From Locusta migratoria (Eukaryota > Arthropoda > Insecta > Orthoptera > Acrididae): DNA of 64,000 nucleotides. Location: the NCBI GenBank assembly GCA_026315105.1, contig CM048744.1, forward strand, positions 349,765,668-349,829,667, read 5' to 3'. Shown piece after piece: positions 1-11,460 of this stretch (its first letter is position 1; every line of letters starts with the position of its first letter). Position numbers and translations under genes: made by a program. The notes under the pieces are model-generated. The model was not told the origin of the DNA. It made no database searches and was given only the letters and a program-made list of their open reading frames with translations.

Positions 1-406
1 ACCCACGGTCACACAACAATGAAAAGCAAAGTGAACAGTCTGAACATTGATCTCCTACGTTCACGTATATTAAATAAGTAAAAGTTATCATTTCCAGCTT
101 CTACAATCCGAAGCGCAGGATCCAGCTAGATGCTTTCCGTAAGTATTGTAACATGCTGTTGCTTGTATGGTGCCCGATTTTAATATGCAACCCGCGGTTT
201 ATTTGCTTTAATCTTCATTTTGTGCTGTACTTTAACTAAATTATTTCAAATTCAAAAATTCGGTACCATCAATTCCTTGTCAAAAATGTAATCGCGAAAT
301 CTACTTTAACAATTATGGCATCATACGAAGCAAGGGCAACGTTATACAGTTCTTTGTCAAGTACAACCTATAGAAATACGTTTGACAAAGAAAAACATAG
401 CAATCA

Positions 407-466
407 ACGCCGAATCATATGCAAAACATATGACTGTGCAGGTACAGTGCAGTTCAGAGACCAGAG
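407..466. repeat. Short dispersed repeat, copy 1
   Basis: About 60 bp resemble 4206-4272: both read GAATCATAT, then AAAACATATGA, then TTCAGAGACCAGAGTT. It lies just past the 3' end of the transposase remnant, so it may be a shared element end. The family is unknown. Confidence 0.35.
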
Positions 467-783
467 TTATGCATCCACGACGTATAGACATCACCGGGCT
501 TAACGCACGCCTGCTTGGGCCGTAGCATGTTCTGCCTGACACGATCACTTCCTGCAGGCTGCATCCAAACAGCGTCAAAGGCTGCAGCAACACGCAGCTC
601 CAGTGCTCCAACGTCTGGACTGGACTCTGCATACACAACACTTGGCCCCATAACTGGTGAACCAGCAGGCCACGCGACTGGAGCTCCTCGTCCGGTCCAT
701 TGACCAGGGAAGACACCACTGAGAGGCGTCCGGACGTTAGCGCCGAAGTGGGCTGGAGCACCATCATGTAGCGAAGCACACAA
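454..783 (-). pseudogene. C-terminal remnant of a Tc1/mariner-superfamily (DDE_3-like) transposase
   Basis: The 109-codon minus-strand frame contains HDGAPAHF followed by a FPGQWTGRGAPVAW block and, further on, VRQNMLRPKQACV. The first resembles the second catalytic Asp region (HDGAPxHF) of insect IS630/Tc1-like transposases. The second resembles their conserved FPxRWIGRGGPxxWP block, and the third their C-terminal VRQSMxRRxxAC motif. The expected SPDLxPLDFFLWG segment with the third catalytic residue is lost, so it cannot be active. No N-terminal helix-turn-helix or first Asp is found upstream (800-950). The same family appears more completely at 52.3-56.5 kb. What is seen is the motif match; the family assignment comes from memory. 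Confidence 0.6.
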
Positions 784-952
784 ACTTTCTGTGTAAACGC
801 ATGCATTCAGCCCATGGAAACTATTTTAATAGATACTGTTATCCTGGCTAGATGTTACAGAGCGTATTAGACGGCAGTCTCAGCAGTAAACTACGACTGA
901 ATAAATGGCCTCTAGCATGGAAACCATTGTTGCATACCAGCTCTGCAGTAGG

Positions 953-1527
953 AGTTGTTGTTGTTGTTATGGTCTTCAGTCCGGAGACTGGTTTGAAGCA
1001 GCTCTCCACCCTACTCTATCCTGAGCAAGCCTTTTCATCTCCTCATAAGAATGGCAACCCACATCCATCTGAATCTGCTTCCTATACGCGTCTCTTGGTC
1101 TCCCTCTGCGATTTTTACCCCACACACTTGCCTCCAATGCTAAATTTACGCTTCCTCGATGTCTAAGAATGTGTCCTACCAAGCGATCCCTTCTTTTACT
1201 CAGGGTATGCCAAAAATTCCTTTTCTCGCCAATTCTGTTCAGTACCTCTTCATTAGTTATGCGATCTACCCACCTAATCTTCAGCATTCTTCTGTGGCAC
1301 CACATTTCAAAAGCCTCTATTCTCTTCCTGTCTGCACTGCTTATCGCCCATCTTTCACTCCCGTACAAGGCAACACTCCACACAAATGCCTTCAGAAAAG
1401 ACTTCCTTGCGCTTAAATTAATATTCGATGTTAGCAAATTTCTCTTTTTCAAAAATGCTTTTCTTCCCATTGCCATTCTGCATTTTATGTCCTCTGTAGT
1501 GCGACCATCGCAAGTAGGGGTAAAGCG
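953..1527 (-). pseudogene. 5'-truncated RTE-like LINE, C-terminal part of the reverse transcriptase protein
   Basis: The minus-strand reading frame runs uninterrupted from a CDGRTTEDIKCRMAMGRKAF block through LYGSERWAIS, RIEAFEMWCHRRMLKIRW, GHILRHRG and RRGRPRD. These are the well-known C-terminal motifs of RTE-type endonuclease-reverse transcriptases, downstream of the catalytic RT core. The copy is cut at its 5' side near 1527, where similarity stops abruptly. It ends at its 3' side in a short (ACA)n-type tail at about 953-972, as expected for target-primed reverse transcription. The RT catalytic YADD motif and endonuclease are absent, so it is a dead fragment. The frame is still open over about 190 codons, suggesting moderate age. 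Confidence 0.75.
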
Positions 1528-1529
1528 GT

Positions 1530-2125
1530 AAAGTTTTCTAAGTCTTGGGTTGATTGCTGTGCAAAGGTTACGGGTGTGTCGACAGAACGGGGAAGGGAAA
1601 CAGTAGCTACCTTGCGTTATACTTACTGGATCAAGCTGACAGGATTGGACGCACACGCGCCGGACTGAATAGCTCGCTTCGGCGGAAGTTAAATGGAACC
1701 TTGCGGTATCACGCCACATTGTTATGTAATGAAACAATGCCTAAGTCTAACGCAACAACGCGTATCCGGAGCCTTCTGGAAGTACCAGCTGACTGGGCAA
1801 GATATAAAACGCCGACACATTAGTATGACCGGACCGATGTCATCACTGAGTGCGTAGGAGAAATATCAGCCGCTCCACACACGCTAGACAGGGTGCTCAG
1901 CTATCTTGCTCACCCAAAATATCTCTGGAACAACAACAGATATTGTAGAACGACTTTCACCGGTATCATGTAAGGCTGGGGCTCATGAATGTACATATTT
2001 CGAAACATTCTAAAACGGAAGTACATGTGTTTTTAACACAAATTTATGTTTTTTTTAATGGACACCCTATATTATCCCTTTGTGGATACAACAATAAGAA
2101 CCATCATAGTTATGATGTTCAAATG
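1530..2125. other. Unassigned stretch, probably TE-derived
   Basis: No coding frame is convincing here. The T-rich stretch ending TGGACACCCTATA (about 2025-2073) looks like a terminal region of IS630/Tc1-like elements seen in other insects. It could be the 5' end of the element whose transposase remnant lies at 454-783, but the link is an inference. Confidence 0.25.
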
Positions 2126-2216
2126 TTTCTAAATCTGCTTGGAGGACTCGACCCTTCGACGACGAACGGCCGCGCGCACCGCAGCACGGCACCCCAGTGA
2201 ACATGGCCGTTCCGCC
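2126..2216 (-). repeat. Degenerate SINE fragment (tRNA-headed family)
   Basis: TTCAAATGTTTCTAAATC (SINE 3' end, reversed) runs directly into GGAGGACTCGACC and a GC-rich segment like a tRNA head. The body between tail and head is deleted. Confidence 0.45.
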
Positions 2217-3285
2217 GCGTCCCACCATACTGCACATGTCTGGTTGAGCATCTCCATAAAACTGATCAGCGGCGTCACAAATACTAAAGAGGTTTCTTCT
2301 GAATGCTGCTCGAGTGCGCTACTATAAGTGAATTCGTTTCTACTGATATCCATCGATTTGTGATAGTCGACTAACAGGTATAGTTTTGCAAGATTGTCAT
2401 TTTATCTATTATGTAATTTATAATTAGTAAGAAGTTAAAATAGCTTAATAAAAATTCATTATTGTAAGTGAACAACCACAGCTGCATTTAAGGTACTTGA
2501 ATATTAGTGCGATAATGTACACAGTAACATGGACGGCTCAAGATCTATGCAGTTGTCAAAACAACTATAATGAAACCTGATTTATAAAGTTTTCCACGAT
2601 GTAATTAAGTGAAAAAATAAACGTTGCTGCTCACGTACGTATCAATACATCTACTATTATATGAGTACTTTAAGGCCTAGGAGAGAAATTTTATGAATAA
2701 TTATAGTGGTTACCATTTATGTTACATTACAAGTGAAATTTTCAAATGATCGTATCATAACAGAAGTAAATGTACAGGCTCACGCCAGATTATACAATTG
2801 ACAAATATAGCGCTATATACACAGAGGAATCAGTAGCTTAAGGTCTACGTTAAGTGCCTAACACTGTAGTGACGATAATTGTAATTCATGTAGCATCAAG
2901 TAAGTATTTCAGTTTAGGACTGTATGTAATTATTTTATGATAATATAGGAGAAAATTACATACAGTCTTAAATACCTACTTGGTGTGTAATATATTTATC
3001 AGACTGTTTTATTGAAACAGAAAAATAGTAATAGATTCGTGCATTGATCTGTAAACTACATCGATGTTGAACTTCAGCTGCCTAAATGCGCTAGCTTTTA
3101 ATATTTAGTTTCTTCCCAAATTCAAATATGGCTGCTATCAAATGTTACTAGAATACATAAAGATTCGGCTTCCATAAAAAGTTCCAGTAATTACCTAGAA
3201 CGCCCGGGAACCGAAGCCGGAACGATAATGTCCCTCTTACAGGTCATATATATATATAGAATAGTTTGACGCATGAGCGATTGAC
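2217..3285. other. AT-rich stretch without recognised gene
   Basis: No supported coding region. It holds a small inverted repeat (about 2901-2933 with 2954-2982) with GACTGTATGTAATT in both arms, and a short (TA)n at 3246-3258. Confidence 0.4.
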
Positions 3286-3429
3286 AGAAGACTAACTAGA
3301 TCTAGAGACCACAAAGAGAATGAAACATTTCTAGACTCCCTTTCGATCCCCTCCCACAGAAGACTAACTAGATCTAGAGACCACAAAGAGAATGAAACAT
3401 TTCTAGACTCCCTTTCGATCCCCTCCCAC
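3286..3429. repeat. Tandem duplication, two 72-bp units
   Basis: Units 3286-3357 and 3358-3429 appear identical, each starting AGAAGACTAACTAGATCTAG and ending CCCCTCCCAC. The unit is 24 codons, so an artificial open frame on the minus strand is also duplicated. No protein is implied. Confidence 0.9.
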
Positions 3430-4568
3430 ATACAAAAATATGTTGTAACTCTTTTTTCAATAATCGCTCTTTCCAACATTTGCGGGTTGCGATGTGGGTC
3501 TCGTCAACAACCACAACTTTCCCACCACAACCTATAGGTAATACTATCGTTCGTTACAACATAACAAACCTCTCTACAAAAACCGAAATAGTCACAATTG
3601 GTATTTATATTCAGATTCTTTTCCACAGCACATGCCTGTGAGGTATATTTACGCATCCAACACGCAACAAATATTACACTTCATTGTATACTTAATTTAG
3701 TGTTGGCAAACCAACTGTTGTTACAAATACTTGTCTTCTTCTTGCACTTGGTACAATATAATTCGAAACGAAAATTCGGTTATGAAGTTTTTTTGTGAAG
3801 TATCACACTACTCTCAGAGTTGCAATATACACATTTCTTTGGTTCACTATTTAGCAGCAAGAGGAATTCCCAACAAAATTCTAAACATTTATCTATGGAA
3901 GAAATCTGTGAATTTAGTTTTCACCACGATAACTTATTCATCACAATGGATTAACTAATTTCACACAGCACAAACTCACTTCCAACAACGAAATGTCAGA
4001 GCTCCAACGTCATTTCTCAATCGTGCGTCCGTCAACCTTTTCGATATATGTCGCTCCAGCTGTTCGAGCGATGTATATCATTCCGGGTTCGATTCCCGGG
4101 AGTTCCAAACAAGACGTACATAAGGATTTCTTTGTGAAGAATAAAGCGATCTAAAGGCGTTTGTCAAATTAAAACATATCGGGAAACGTAGAATCAGACT
4201 GTGGCAGAATCATATACAAAACATATGAATGTGCTCGCTTGCTGGTGTTCTTTGTTCAGAGACCAGAGTTGTACCCAAGGAGGTCAGAATAAAGGGAGGT
4301 GGCGTTACCTATGCTGAGAACAGACATTGGCTGAAGCCAGGAGGCCATGCTTTTGTGCACAAAACAAGGATTTCTCGCTTGTGGATATTGCCCTCTTTAC
4401 GAGTAGCCACTAAATGGGTAGTCACATCGGAGTATTTTCTTAGATATGACTTATATTTCAACGACTATAACTACTTTACCACACAGTACGACCAATGTTT
4501 TGGGCACAAACAAATGCCGGAATGCGCAGTTTGCTGGCTTCACTTTTTCAGTGAATCTCTCCAGAGAT
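3430..4568. other. Unassigned stretch with a tRNA-like B-box remnant
   Basis: At about 4081-4100 the sequence CGGGTTCGATTCCCGG forms a perfect T-arm and pol III B box, but no complete cloverleaf can be drawn, so it is probably an old SINE head. The segment 4206-4272 repeats 407-466. The open frame at 4229-4573 has no recognisable domain. Confidence 0.35.
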
Positions 4569-4573
4569 TCTAA

Positions 4574-5755
4574 CCTCCATGGTTATACCACAGCCTACCA
4601 CGATCTAGTAATACCAAGGTCTAACATACATAGTCGCGACACTCACTGCTGTGAAAGTTGTTACCAACTGACAGTTGCAACGACACTATATAGCGCTCCT
4701 AGCGGTGGGCAAGGTGCCGTAAAAGAAATATTTGTAATTACTTTTCTAAGTAATTATCCAAATAGTTTCATTAAGTTTTCAATCCAAGCATTAGTAAATC
4801 ATCGAAAGACATACATAATCCTGAAATCAGTGATATAAACAAAAACTTATTCATGAGGAAATACTTAACGAATATGTGTGTATTTTGCATCCAACTCAGC
4901 TGAAAGTGAGAGAACATAAACAGATGAGAAACAGTAATTCCTGTTGTGGTCTGTTCTTAAATGACAGGCACTTTCATTGACGCGCAAAAATTCGATGTAT
5001 AGTGTAATGAGTCGAACATTTTTCCAATTCACTTATCTTTGTTATAAATGTATATACTTTGGAGTGTAATTAATTTTGCTCATAAAACGAATGCCTCGAA
5101 GATTCCTGCCGTTTGTGGTTCAGCTGTAGAAACAGTTGTGGAATTGGTGTTTGCTTTGTTGGGAAACAGCTTTTTTGCTTTCGATGTTTTATTGTCAGTT
5201 TTTGAGGATTTTCATTCATGTATAGCGGTAATGACTGATCTGGTACATCAAATAATGTAGGTATTGCATTCCATATAAGTTTCTTACGTTCAATACTTAC
5301 TGATTTGACTGGAATTGAAGTAAAGAAACGTTGCCGTTTCTGAGTAGAAAAGCGACGTCTTAGTGCAGAAGATTGGGTTTTCTGTTGTTTATTAGCCATT
5401 TATTGTTCTCAGTAGAAAATGAAATCATTGGCTAAAAAGCCGTAGATTTCAACATATTCTTAAAAAACTTTTCTGAAAAGTATCGTTTCATACCTTCCAA
5501 TGGTTCTTAGGAAACGTAATAGAGACAAATGTGGAGTTATTTTCTAGTTGTTGCAATTTTTATGGCGCTAAGTACGTTCCCTGTCGTAAAATGTATATTA
5601 AAATCAGTTTAAACCTTACTATTCACACTTGTGCGCTAACGTATTCAGAAATGTAACTTGCCAGCCGCTTGGAGCGCTGTTGTCGTGGCGTATAACAAAA
5701 ATCAGTGGGAGTGTCGTGACTGTGTATGTTAGGCTGTGACAATACCAAGGAGGCT
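4574..5755. mobile_element. Non-autonomous TIR DNA transposon with a THAP-like remnant
   Basis: The left end (about 4574-4700, starting CCTCCATGGTTATACCACAG) matches the reverse complement of the right end (about 5640-5755). Shared blocks include CAGCCTA, CTAACATACA and CGACACTC, then GTTGCAACGACA against ATACGCCACGACAACAG, and AGCGCTCC. The left arm carries about 26 extra bases. The 1.2-kb interior is too short for an autonomous P element. Its minus strand holds a frame ending like a THAP domain (next entry), which suggests a deleted P-like/THAP transposon. No TSD could be fixed. Confidence 0.5.
5070..5399 (-). pseudogene. Possible THAP-domain C-terminal remnant
   Basis: The 109-codon minus-strand frame contains FSTQKRQRFF and then RKKLIWNAIPTLFDVP. 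THAP domains end in a basic stretch followed by AVPTIF, so NAIPTLF fits that conserved C-terminal box. The CxxxxC start and the CxxH pair are not present in this frame. The rest is basic and Pro/Gln-rich with no known domain. Its place between inverted terminal repeats supports an origin from a THAP/P-element-like transposase. Alternatively it is a chance frame; the support is one short motif plus context. Confidence 0.35.
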
Positions 5756-5769
5756 GGATTATACATACA

Positions 5770-6560
5770 TCAAGGTTGTACAGAGATCACGGGATACACT
5801 ACAAAGATTAGTATTTCTGATTTTATATATCCGTGGAAATACAGACGTACTGGCACAGGGCGCGATATCTTCGATCACCATGTCTACCAACGGCATTTCA
5901 GGTAATATTTTGGCTTGTTTTTGACGTATTTGATATATAGTTGATGACAAAAGGGGTAGGTAACACATCGAACTTCATAGTAGATCAAATTTTTAGAGCA
6001 GAAAAGACAAAGTCAGTGATATTTGAATCCGCAGTATGTTACGTAGTACACGCTGTTCACGTCAGCTACATAACGATTGTAGACGCAGAACGATTGAATA
6101 TGCAATGGTACTTTATCGCATATATTACAAAGCTTAGTAACATATGGTTCTAGAATCCGACGAAAGACTTTGGTAGTTTTAAGGGTATACATAAACGTAT
6201 GAATATTCTTATATTCGTTTAGAGGCAGTGTATTTTCATACAGGACTACTAATTAACGGTTTGTTGATCAGAGTATTGCCGTACTCGGGGATTAGTTATT
6301 AATTTAACTTTCAAATCTAATGAACAGAAGCTCAGTGCTCTCTTTTCCGATTGGTGTGCTGTAATAGAAATAATATCCTTACTAAAAAACATAATGTGAA
6401 AGGTTTTGAAATTAAAACGAACCTGAGAATCGCTAACAATCATATAACTCATAGGCAGTGCAATGTCAGCAAAAAGATAGTTACATCAGATCTAGTGCGC
6501 ACTTTTCCCAAACACACTTGCTAACCAGCAGAAACCGTTAGCGACATTTGAGAAACTCAT
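5770..6560. other. Stretch with no recognised feature
   Basis: Short open frames only, none with a domain I recognise. No TIR, TSD or SINE was noticed. Confidence 0.4.
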
Positions 6561-6570
6561 CAATATTACA

Positions 6571-6880
6571 TCAGTTTATGGTATTGCAGCATCCAATCAA
6601 CAGAATATCTTTGAAATGTTCATCAGCCAATCTTATTCGATGAATGCCAAGATTAAGTTTCGAAATGTTTGCTCGCAGACAAGTTCTTCCAAACATTGAT
6701 ATACCGGCAGCAAATATCTTCAGTTTCGGAAACTCATCGTCAGGTAGCCTCAGATAAAACTCGAGTTTTCCTTTTCTGAGATCGGACAAATCATTTGTCT
6801 ATAAATCCATGAGCTCCAATCGTAGTTCAATTGACACATCACCAACGTTACAATGAAAAGTATTATGGTAGAAGCCATTC
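6571..6880 (-). pseudogene. hAT-family transposase C-terminus (dimerisation region) fossil
   Basis: The minus-strand frame 6571-6789 reads DLRKGKLEFYLRLPDDEFPKL, then KIFAAGISMFGRTCL, then RIRLADEHFKDILLI. This follows the C-terminal hAT dimerisation pattern: leader FYxxLPxxxFPxLKxFA, SxFGxTYxCE, a segment with SxxR, then LTDEHLxxxLxI. The CE and FS residues are replaced. Upstream codons (to about 6880) read DVSIELRLELMDL and continue the match across one stop. No catalytic RNase-H-like core is found. Best parallels are ZBED/FAM200-like hAT transposases. A SINE sits just upstream at 6986-7187. Confidence 0.65.
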
Positions 6881-6985
6881 TCAAATTTGTCGGGATCTGA
6901 AACTTTCTCCAAAGAATGCTTCTCCAGATCAGAAGTCCTTTGATGGTTCTGCGGAGGTAACAGACGGAGCTAGGTTTCTCTTTAG

Positions 6986-7187
6986 ATCAAATGTTTAAAT
7001 GTATGTAGAGGTTAAGGGACTTAACTGCGGGGTCATCAGTCCCTAAACCTACAAACTGTTTATCAACTACCTTATACTAAAGACGGCAAAAGCATCTATG
7101 CCCCGAGGGTGGATTCGAACCCCGACGGGGAATGGCCTCGCTCATAGTAGCAAAGCGCCTCTATGCGCTCGGTCGCTCCGCCGCGGC
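6986..7187 (-). repeat. tRNA-headed SINE
   Basis: Complete copy with 9-bp TSD TCTCTTTAG (6977-6985 and 7188-7196). B box in GGATTCGAACCCC orientation, tail ATCAAATGTTTAAATG. Confidence 0.93.
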
Positions 7188-7196
7188 TCTCTTTAG

Positions 7197-8260
7197 TTTC
7201 AAGTTCATCAATGCGGGATGTGATGCCGATCAATGCGACACAATTTCTCTTCGGTGTTTGTAAAAATATACGGGACTCGATTGGAGCTGAGCCACGCTTC
7301 ACTGGCTTCGGATCAGACAAGTCACATAACTCAGAATCAATTTCTGGAAGATAAGACTGAAACTGACGTTGATTGAGTGCCTGTCACGCAATGAAATAAT
7401 ACAGCAATTACAAATTTAACATAGCAGAACGTGATGAAGATCCCCCAGCATTCTAAACACGATGTTTAAATTTAAACTGTAACTGGTAGTTCAACACGAA
7501 AAGTAGCTATTTTGCTTATTTTCATTCGCTTATGACGTATGGTGTTATCTTTTGGGGTTAACTCCTCTGGTTCAAAAAGGGTATTTATGGCGCAGAAACG
7601 GGGGGTTCGTGCAAATATGTGGCTTAAGCTCGTGTACCTCTTGGTGACCTCTATTTAGTAGCCTGGAAATTCTGACATTGGCTTCTCAATACATATTTTC
7701 TTTAATGTCGTTTGTTGATAGTAATATTAAGTTATTTCCAAGAGTTAAAAACTTTCACTTAGTTAATACTAGGCAGAAATCGAATCTGCATTTGAATCAC
7801 ACCTCCTTGCCCCTTATGCAGAAATGCGTGCAGTATTCTGGCGCATCCATTTTCAATAAGATGTCACAAAATTGAAAAAGCTTAGTGGCGATTCAGGCAC
7901 TTTCAATGCTAAACTAAAAGTTTCCTTATGACTCTCTCTTTCTATTCTGTAGAGGAATTTCAAGCAAATTAAAAAAGAAGAAAACTAATTTCTACATTGC
8001 GTTGATGGTTCGGTTTTACTTATGTTTACGCCTGTCGATTGCAAACGATTGCTATACATTTCACTTCATCAGTTACTACTTCTTCGTTACAATCTGATGT
8101 ACTGACTCATTCCATGACGATGGGGACTTGCTCCTCATCTGGTCCATCGGAAAACGATAAATATGAGTAAATAAATAAAAAATAAATCGGAGCATCTTGT
8201 GTTCCATAGGTTATATCGAGCAAATTCAAGCACCGACAAATTGATGTTGACGGCAGAATC
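7197..8260. other. Stretch with no recognised gene
   Basis: The minus-strand frame at about 7096-7320 partly overlaps the SINE and has no domain I recognise. 7390-8250 is AT-rich and I see nothing in it. Confidence 0.35.
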
Positions 8261-8462
8261 AAAAATGTTCAAATGCTTGTAGAGCTTATGAGACTTAACT
8301 ACGGGGTCATCAGTCCCTAGACTTACAAACTACTTATGCACTATCTTATACTAAAGACGGCACAAACATCCATGCCCTAGGGGGGATTCGAACTCCCGAC
8401 CGCAGCGGCCGTGCAAACCTTGACTGGCACGCCGCAGACCGCTCGGCCAATGCGGCCGGCTA
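8261..8462 (-). repeat. tRNA-headed SINE
   Basis: Complete copy. Flanking 10-bp near-repeat CGGCAGAATC (8251-8260) and CGGTAGAATC (8463-8472) is the likely TSD. Confidence 0.9.
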
Positions 8463-8689
8463 CGGTAGAATCCGACCTACTGTCCGTAGTTTGTAGATGA
8501 GGCTGACTGTACGCTGTTTTTGTCTCGTGGTCGACGATAATAGTGGCCTCAGCGGGTCAAATGGAACATGTCAGCTTTGACGAATGACGTCATAGCATAG
8601 TTACTGACAGGGAGGTTAGTATATAGGGAGATGTCACTATCTATGCCGAGCACATATATCAGTTGAAGCCTGTCAGCCATCTGGGTCCG

Positions 8690-8870
8690 TTTTGGAATGC
8701 TATTTCTCCCCTAAAACTCTGCGTTAATCCGACCGTCTTACTGTTAATTCATTGAGCCGACAGTCAGTCCAAAGTGGTACAGTGTACAGTGGTACAGTGT
8801 ACCCTCCGCCACGCACCTTACGGTGGATTGCGGAGTATGTATGTAGAGGTATGTAGATGTAGATGTTTGT
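8690..8870 (+). mobile_element. 3' end of a CR1-like LINE
   Basis: ACCCTCCGCCACGCACC, then GCGGAGTATGTATGTAG, then the iterated tail ATGTAGATGTAGATG. This tail type also ends the coding LINE copies at 33.57, 34.29 and 40.66 kb. No coding sequence remains. Confidence 0.6.
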
Positions 8871-9302
8871 ACTTTGAAACAATATATTTCTTCAACAATA
8901 GTAATAAACACACATCATAATATACCTGAAAACTTAATTGTTAAGGGTTAATTTGCACTCTTTTAACACATTGTACATCATGGCAAAACCGTCGGACGTT
9001 TTATTCCTGTTTTAAGTGCCGTAAAACATTAGCTCTACAATGCGAACACTTCTCCAAGACTTAGCAGTATGGCGGAGGCAGGCTTCACTTTTTCAGTGTA
9101 AGAGCGTCTCCTTGTTTACAGACAAGTTTCTAGAATTTCCCTCGAAGTACAAATTGCCACAAGACAGTAATTCGAAAAAGTACATCGCTAATCAATTACT
9201 GAATGGGTAGCGTTTTACGTAATGTAAATTGACTGAATTTTTCTGGTACTAACTTTTATTCCTATTATGTCATTGGTCAAAGCGACAGTTTGTATACCGT
9301 GC
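8871..9302. other. Stretch with no recognised feature
   Basis: AT-rich; no supported coding sequence or repeat boundary seen. Confidence 0.4.
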
Positions 9303-9313
9303 TTCAGTGATCC

Positions 9314-9514
9314 GCCGGCCACGGTGGCCGAGGGAACTGAGGCGCTCCAGTCACGGTCTGCACGGCCACTACGGTCGGGGGTTCGAATCCCCCCCCTCCG
9401 GCATGGATATTTGTGCTGTCCTTAGTATTAGTTAGTTCATAAGTAGTTTGTAAGTTTAGGGACTGATGACCCCGTAGTTAAGTCCCATAAGCTATACAAA
9501 CATTTGAACTTTTT
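9314..9514 (+). repeat. tRNA-headed SINE
   Basis: Complete copy with 11-bp TSD TTCAGTGATCC (9303-9313 and 9515-9525). Tail CATTTGAACTTTT. Confidence 0.95.
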
Positions 9515-9525
9515 TTCAGTGATCC

Positions 9526-10270
9526 CACCTGAGCGCAGGCGAATGTGTCATCAGGACAGATCTCCATAGCGTCAGACGTGACGTCATTATTTCCTACGTA
9601 ACCTGTATCGAAGGCGCAAGAGGCCGTGCATCGACTATTTTAAGTTAAATTCTATTCTGCTGTGTATAAGGTCTCTGTAATCTTCAATACAGCGTCCAGA
9701 GGTAATAACGATATTAGGGGAAAGTTACCGTAGACGGACCGTTGCGTAAGTTGGACCACCTACGTATTTCACTGCGTGTTGGTAACTTAAAATTTGAAGT
9801 TGGCTCAACTGGTGAGAAATATTGTCGGGCTCAGGTGGCTCAGTCGGCAGTCGAAAATAGTCATTGAAGTCAGAACAGTTTCTACTATTGCGGTTTCTTC
9901 ATCGTCGCTGCATGTTTTCTGCTTCAAATCATAAGCTTTCCTCTGCTGTAAAAGTAAGTGAAAACATCATCAGCACTATAGTTCAGAAGTGCCATTCATT
10001 AGCTAATAATTCAATATCGCAAAATAAGAGTTTAGCGTCGTGTGATCCTGCAACGTTATATTTAGTTATATGGCGTCAAGTTGCCGAAGTTGGACCATTG
10101 GCTGTTTCCTAATTTGGACTGGTCCAGTTTAGGAGTCACTCATAATAAATAATACCTAAGACCATTTTTAAATAGGTAACAGGTACATATTACGTTTTTA
10201 GGTATATTTTTCAAGGTGACAAAACAATTAAGAAAAATAAGTAGTAAGTATGGTAAATCTTTTAAGTTTG
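9526..10270. other. Flank of the pogo-like fossil, unassigned
   Basis: Nothing coding is supported. Phrases such as AAGTTGGACC (9749 and about 10088) and GGACTGGTCC are reminiscent of Tigger/pogo terminal regions, but no matched TIR pair was found. Confidence 0.3.
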
Positions 10271-10274
10271 CAAG

Positions 10275-10703
10275 ATGGAAAAAAGGGGAATGTACGGGAA
10301 TTGGACAGAAGAAAACCTATAGGACGCCGTGAAAGAATATAAAAACGGTGAACATGTACTTAACGAGTGAGCTCGTATATACGGAGTACCAAAAGCTTAG
10401 ATAAAGAGACGTGTTAATGATAAAAACACGTTCTCAAATGAAGTTATTCGGAAGACTATCAACCTTTACGACTGAATAGAAAAATTGTTGCAGATCAACT
10501 TTTTTTGAGGAGATTTTGGGATTCACAATCAAAGACGTTTGTAAACTTGAATTCGACATTACAGAAAACATGAACTACCTCATTCTTTCAACAGAGAAAT
10601 TAAAATGGCGGGAAAAAGTGGCTTTAGTCATTTGTGAGACGAAAACTACAGCTTTCCCTCTGTCAGCCAGAAGGAACATCAATGACCAGATGTTGAAATG
10701 AAG
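10275..10703 (+). pseudogene. pogo/Tigger-like (Tc1-mariner superfamily) transposase N-terminal fossil
   Basis: Broken frames read NWTEENL, AVKEYKNGEHVLN, ARIYGVPK and RRVNDKNTF. This is the Psq-type helix-turn-helix of pogo/Tigger transposases (NWTEExLxxAV, then AxxxYGVPxxTLxRRV). Next comes GFTIKDVCKLEFDITENMN, and in a second frame AGKKWLxSFVRRKLQLSL, which match the CENP-B-type second DNA-binding domain (FGLTxxDVRxLAFxxAE, AGKxWxxxFMxRxxxLSLRxPE). The frame changes between these blocks and contains stops. The DDE catalytic domain is absent downstream. This is therefore a dead N-terminal third. A domesticated CENP-B-like host gene is an alternative, but the stops argue against it. Confidence 0.6.
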
Positions 10704-11028
10704 CTTTTTTTATATATGGTCTTATTTCCTTTTTACTCATTGTTTTACCATATCGGCCAGTTTAAGCAACTGAAGTTCCAAATTAGTCAACCGATTTCCT
10801 AATTTGCATCGTTTACACATTTATAAATTTTAAATAATATCCATTTATGTTTTTTCCCTAAGTATAATACTAGTAGATGAAAGTGTACAACATGTAGCTT
10901 TTTTAAAGTATATTTTGTTTCGATTAGACAGATAATGTAGGCTTGGGATATCAAAATAAAAAACTATGTCGGACGCTGTCGGGACTACGCTTCTGACATC
11001 ACAATCAACTGTGCTCAGACCTGACTTA
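10704..11028. other. AT-rich stretch between two transposon fossils
   Basis: No gene or clear repeat end recognised; probably includes the 3' side of the pogo-like fossil. Confidence 0.3.
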
Positions 11029-11128
11029 CACTCCTAGCCATTAAAATTGCTACACCACGAAGATGACGTACTACAGACGCAAAATTTAACCGACAGCTGT
11101 GATATGCAAATGATTAGCTTTTCAGAGC

Positions 11129-11325
11129 CGGCCGCGGTGGCCGAGGGGACTGAGGCGCTTCAGTCACGGTCTGCACGGCCACTACGGTCGGGGGTTCGAA
11201 TCCCCCCTCGGGCATGGATATTTGTGCCGTCCTCGTTCGTAAGTGGTTCATAAGTAGTTTGTAAGTTTAGGGACTGATGACCCCGTAGTTAAGTCTCATA
11301 AGATTTACAAACATTTGAACATTTT
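11129..11325 (+). repeat. tRNA-headed SINE inside the Tc1 element
   Basis: Complete copy with perfect 14-bp TSD TAGCTTTTCAGAGC (11115-11128 and 11326-11339). The uninterrupted target is visible in the Tc1 at about 58693. Confidence 0.96.
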
Positions 11326-11460
11326 TAGCTTTTCAGAGCATTCACTCAAGGTTGGCGCCGGTGGCGACGCCTACAACGTGGTGACATGAGGAAAGTTTCC
11401 AACCGAATTCTCGTACACAAACAGCAGTTGACCTGCGTTTCCTGGTGAAACGTTGTTGTG

